Made by a program: the position numbers and the translations under genes | The notes under the pieces: generated by a model | Database searches by the model: none | What the model was told of the DNA's origin: nothing | What the model saw: the letters and a program-made list of their open reading frames with translations, nothing else | Assembly: GCA_017559615.1 (NCBI GenBank) | Contig: JAFYRB010000078.1 | Location: 1-6,832 of the forward strand | Length of the DNA stretch: 6,832 nt | Direction: 5' to 3' | Source: Alistipes sp. | GTDB taxonomy: Bacteria > Bacteroidota > Bacteroidia > Bacteroidales > Rikenellaceae | Shown: positions 5,026 to 6,832 of the stretch, piece after piece | Numbering within the stretch: position 1 is the first letter of the stretch | Layout of the letters: each line of letters opens with the position of its first letter

Positions 5026-5101
5026 TTAGACTTTCTTAATATTTTCCCAGAATTTAATGCTAACTTTGTTAGCAAACCATTCTGCAACAATAAAAGTCTA
5101 A
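5026..5101. repeat. 9-base inverted repeat bracketing the lipoprotein promoter region
   Basis: TTAGACTTT (5026-5034) and AAAGTCTAA (5093-5101) are perfect inverted copies separated by 58 bases, which hold the candidate -7 box and an inner palindrome. The right arm ends two bases before the lipoprotein ATG. With a FimB/FimE-like recombinase gene ending 18 bases upstream, this could be an invertible promoter segment. It is shorter than known switches such as fimS, and a read-through mRNA hairpin hiding the start codon, or coincidence, are live alternatives. Confidence 0.45.
5059..5073. promoter_or_regulatory. Palindrome over the -7 box of the lipoprotein promoter
   Basis: GCTAAC-TTT-GTTAGC is a perfect 6-base inverted repeat. 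The candidate -7 box TAACTTTG (5061-5068) lies inside it, but no convincing -33 TTTG is found 19 to 21 bases upstream. The promoter is therefore partial and may need an activator or a different orientation of the segment. TAGCAAAC at its right edge (5070-5077) repeats the bases at the recombinase stop (5005-5012). Confidence 0.45.
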
Positions 5102-5103
5102 AT

Positions 5104-6832
5104 ATGAAACGCTTTTTACTTTATCTGTTAGCCATTACGATAATTATTGCTTGCTCTGAGGGTGACGATGTTGGCGGAGGAAATAATAACAACGAAACTC
5201 CCAAGCAGCCTGAAATCACACTTGATGCTACAACGTCGAATTTTGCGACCGACGGTGGATCAAGTGAGATTACCTTCACATCTTCTACGGCGTGGACGGC
5301 AGAGGTAATTAACTCGCGCGCAGATGTGTGGTGCAACGTGAACCCTACAAGTGGTGCGGCGGGTGATGCGAAAATTACTGTAACAACCACCGCCAACGAT
5401 ACGCCCGACGACCGCACGGCATCGATCATCATCAAGGCTGGCACAGCCTCAAAAACCATCAACGTGTCGCAAAAGCAGAAGGACGCCCTGACGGTAACAT
5501 CGTCTAAATTCGAGGTTTCGGCCGAGGGTGGTGAGGTTTCTATCGAGGTCAAGGCAAATATTGATTTTGAGTATTCTATCGAGGAGTCGGCCAAAGATTG
5601 GGTAGAGTATAAAACAACTCGTGCAATGAAAACATCTAACCTTGTTTTCGAGGTTAAGGATAATGAAGATTTTGAGAAGCGCGAAGCCAAAATCACTATT
5701 AAGAGCGGTGAGTTTAGCGAGGTTGTAACAATCTATCAGGCGGGTGCTGAGCCAACAATCGTTATCTCTCAAAACGAGTATGTTGTGTCATCCGATGGCG
5801 ATACCATAGCGGTAGAGGTGGCGAGCAATGTCGATGTTACGGTAGAACTCCCAACAGAAGCGGATTGGGTTACTGAAAATACTACTCGTGGAGTATCTAC
5901 CAATACATACTATTTCGACATTGCACCGAGTGAGGAGTACGACCAGCGCAATGCCGAGATAAAATTCACTAATTCAGAGAATGGTCTCTCTGAAATTGTA
6001 AGTGTTGTACAGACTCAAAAGGATGCACTCGTTGTGGCTAAGGACAGTTACACAGTTGATAGCGATGGCGGTCAAATTCAGATTGAGGTGGGACATAATG
6101 TTGATTTCGATGTGGAAATCTCGGCCGATTGGATTACAAGAGAGCAGACTCGTGCATACACTACTGAGACTCTCACATTCGACATTGCCAAGAATCCTAC
6201 CAACGACAATCGTGAGGGCACAATCATCTTCAAGTCAAAGGATGGTAGCCTCTCACAGACTGTTAAGGTTTACCAAGCGCAAGAAGATGCACTCATCATC
6301 AGCAAGAAGGATATTGTTGTCGGAGAGGAAAGCGGAACTATTTCTTTTGAGATTCAGGCCAATGTAGAGTTCTCAGTGAGCGAACCTGATGTGGATTGGT
6401 TGCGAGCCGTAACGACTCGTGGTCTTACATCTCATACCCTTACCTACGAGTATGACGCCAACACAACATACGACTCACGCGAGGCACAGATTGTTGTAAC
6501 AAACATCAAGACCAATGAGTCGGAGACCATTACCATCACCCAAGCGCAGAAGGATGCTATTGTATTGGCTAAGGATAGTTACATAGTTGATAGCGATGGT
6601 GGTCAGATTCAGATTGAGGTAGGACATAATATTGATTTCGATGTGGAAATTTCGGCCGATTGGATTACAAGAGAACAGACACGTGCATACACTACCGAGA
6701 CTCTCACATTCGAAATTGCCAAGAATCCTACCAACGACAACCGTGAGGGCACAATTACTTTCAAATCAAAGGATGGTAGCCTCTCACAGAGTGTTAAGGT
6801 TTACCAAGCGCAAGAAGATGCACTCATTATCA
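5104..6832 (+). CDS. BACON-repeat surface lipoprotein, 3' end beyond the window
   Basis: The frame is open from the ATG at 5104 to the window edge (576 codons seen, no stop). Residues 1-17 are a lipoprotein signal peptide (MKRFLLYLLAITIIIAC) with lipidated C17. The next residues, SEGDD, are acidic and resemble the Bacteroidetes surface-export signal, so surface display is likely. A Gly/Asn-rich linker (23-36) follows. Then come BACON-type beta-sandwich units of about 85-90 residues at roughly 38-128, 129-217, 218-308, 309-396, 397-485 and 486-573, with a seventh beginning. Units 2-6 share a D/Y-W-[VIL] strand, a T/Q-TR-[AG] motif, a D-x-R-E-A-like turn and a closing V-x-[VI]-x-Q segment; many junctions read Q-K/E-D-A. 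BACON domains are usually linked to carbohydrate or mucin binding. Here, with no enzyme domain in view, an adhesin or spacer role is equally possible. Units 4 and 6 are near-identical copies. Confidence 0.9.
   Translation, partial: MKRFLLYLLAITIIIACSEGDDVGGGNNNNETPKQPEITLDATTSNFATDGGSSEITFTSSTAWTAEVINSRADVWCNVNPTSGAAGDAKITVTTTANDTPDDRTASIIIKAGTASKTINVSQKQKDALTVTSSKFEVSAEGGEVSIEVKANIDFEYSIEESAKDWVEYKTTRAMKTSNLVFEVKDNEDFEKREAKITIKSGEFSEVVTIYQAGAEPTIVISQNEYVVSSDGDTIAVEVASNVDVTVELPTEADWVTENTTRGVSTNTYYFDIAPSEEYDQRNAEIKFTNSENGLSEIVSVVQTQKDALVVAKDSYTVDSDGGQIQIEVGHNVDFDVEISADWITREQTRAYTTETLTFDIAKNPTNDNREGTIIFKSKDGSLSQTVKVYQAQEDALIISKKDIVVGEESGTISFEIQANVEFSVSEPDVDWLRAVTTRGLTSHTLTYEYDANTTYDSREAQIVVTNIKTNESETITITQAQKDAIVLAKDSYIVDSDGGQIQIEVGHNIDFDVEISADWITREQTRAYTTETLTFEIAKNPTNDNREGTITFKSKDGSLSQSVKVYQAQEDALII
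6036..6832 (+). repeat. 531-base higher-order tandem duplication in the lipoprotein gene
   Basis: Bases 6036-6301 recur at 6567-6832 with an exact offset of 531 bases (177 codons, two BACON units). By eye I count 18 mismatches in 266 bases, about 93 percent identity, mostly at third codon positions. The intervening unit (residues 397-485) is clearly different, so the period is a unit pair. The second copy is cut by the window edge, so more copies may follow. Confidence 0.85.

Noticed and set aside
5005..5077. TAGCAAAC direct repeat (5005-5012 and 5070-5077) as target-site duplication.
   Set aside because: Only 8 bases, one copy overlaps the recombinase stop codon, and the 57 bases between do not look like an inserted unit.
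5121..5772. Two overlapping minus-strand open frames of 191 and 107 codons.
   Set aside because: They lie wholly antisense to the lipoprotein gene, have no domain-like sequence and arise from the regular codon bias of its BACON repeats.
6002..6367. A 121-codon plus-strand frame within the repeats.
   Set aside because: It is a shifted frame of the lipoprotein gene, and the Ser/Arg-rich translation has no protein-like pattern.

Overview
The window looks like Bacteroidales DNA (Bacteroides and relatives). Three signs point there: promoters of the Bacteroidetes sigma-factor type (TTTG or TTG, about 20 bases, TAnnTTTG), a Bacteroidetes-type integrase with an arm-binding N-terminus, and a lipoprotein built of BACON repeats with a surface-export-like tail after its lipobox cysteine. 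I cannot name a genus.

Layout. At the left edge (1-64, minus strand) is the first part of a probable host gene, possibly a deaminase, with a good promoter at 103-132. Next comes a block of five 13-base direct repeats (156-220), then a full-length tyrosine integrase (243-1919). A repeat-rich spacer (1920-2056) precedes two overlapping genes: a 64-residue NUMOD3-motif protein (2057-2251) and a Rep_trans/MobT-like replication initiator or relaxase (2248-3129). A hairpin-plus-T-run terminator lies at 3214-3257. A leftward XRE-family regulator (3430-3726) is divergent from a rightward group of a 54-residue protein (3887-4051), an SH3-barrel/DUF2693-like protein (4083-4415) and a 196-residue catalytic-domain-only tyrosine recombinase (4417-5007). 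After a 96-base gap a BACON-repeat lipoprotein begins (5104) and runs off the right edge.

How it fits together (inference). Positions of about 150 to 5000 resemble a compact integrative mobilizable element or integrated rolling-circle replicon. The integrase would act at the 13-base repeats, the Rep/MobT protein would nick a nearby origin, and the XRE protein would repress the divergent operon through repeated TATTAC/GTAATA sites. The second recombinase resembles FimB/FimE in size and domain content. It sits beside a surface-lipoprotein gene whose promoter region is enclosed by a 9-base inverted repeat, so local promoter inversion (phase variation) is a testable possibility. The lipoprotein contains a 531-base higher-order duplication, which suggests repeat number can change. 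The right boundary of the element was not identified.
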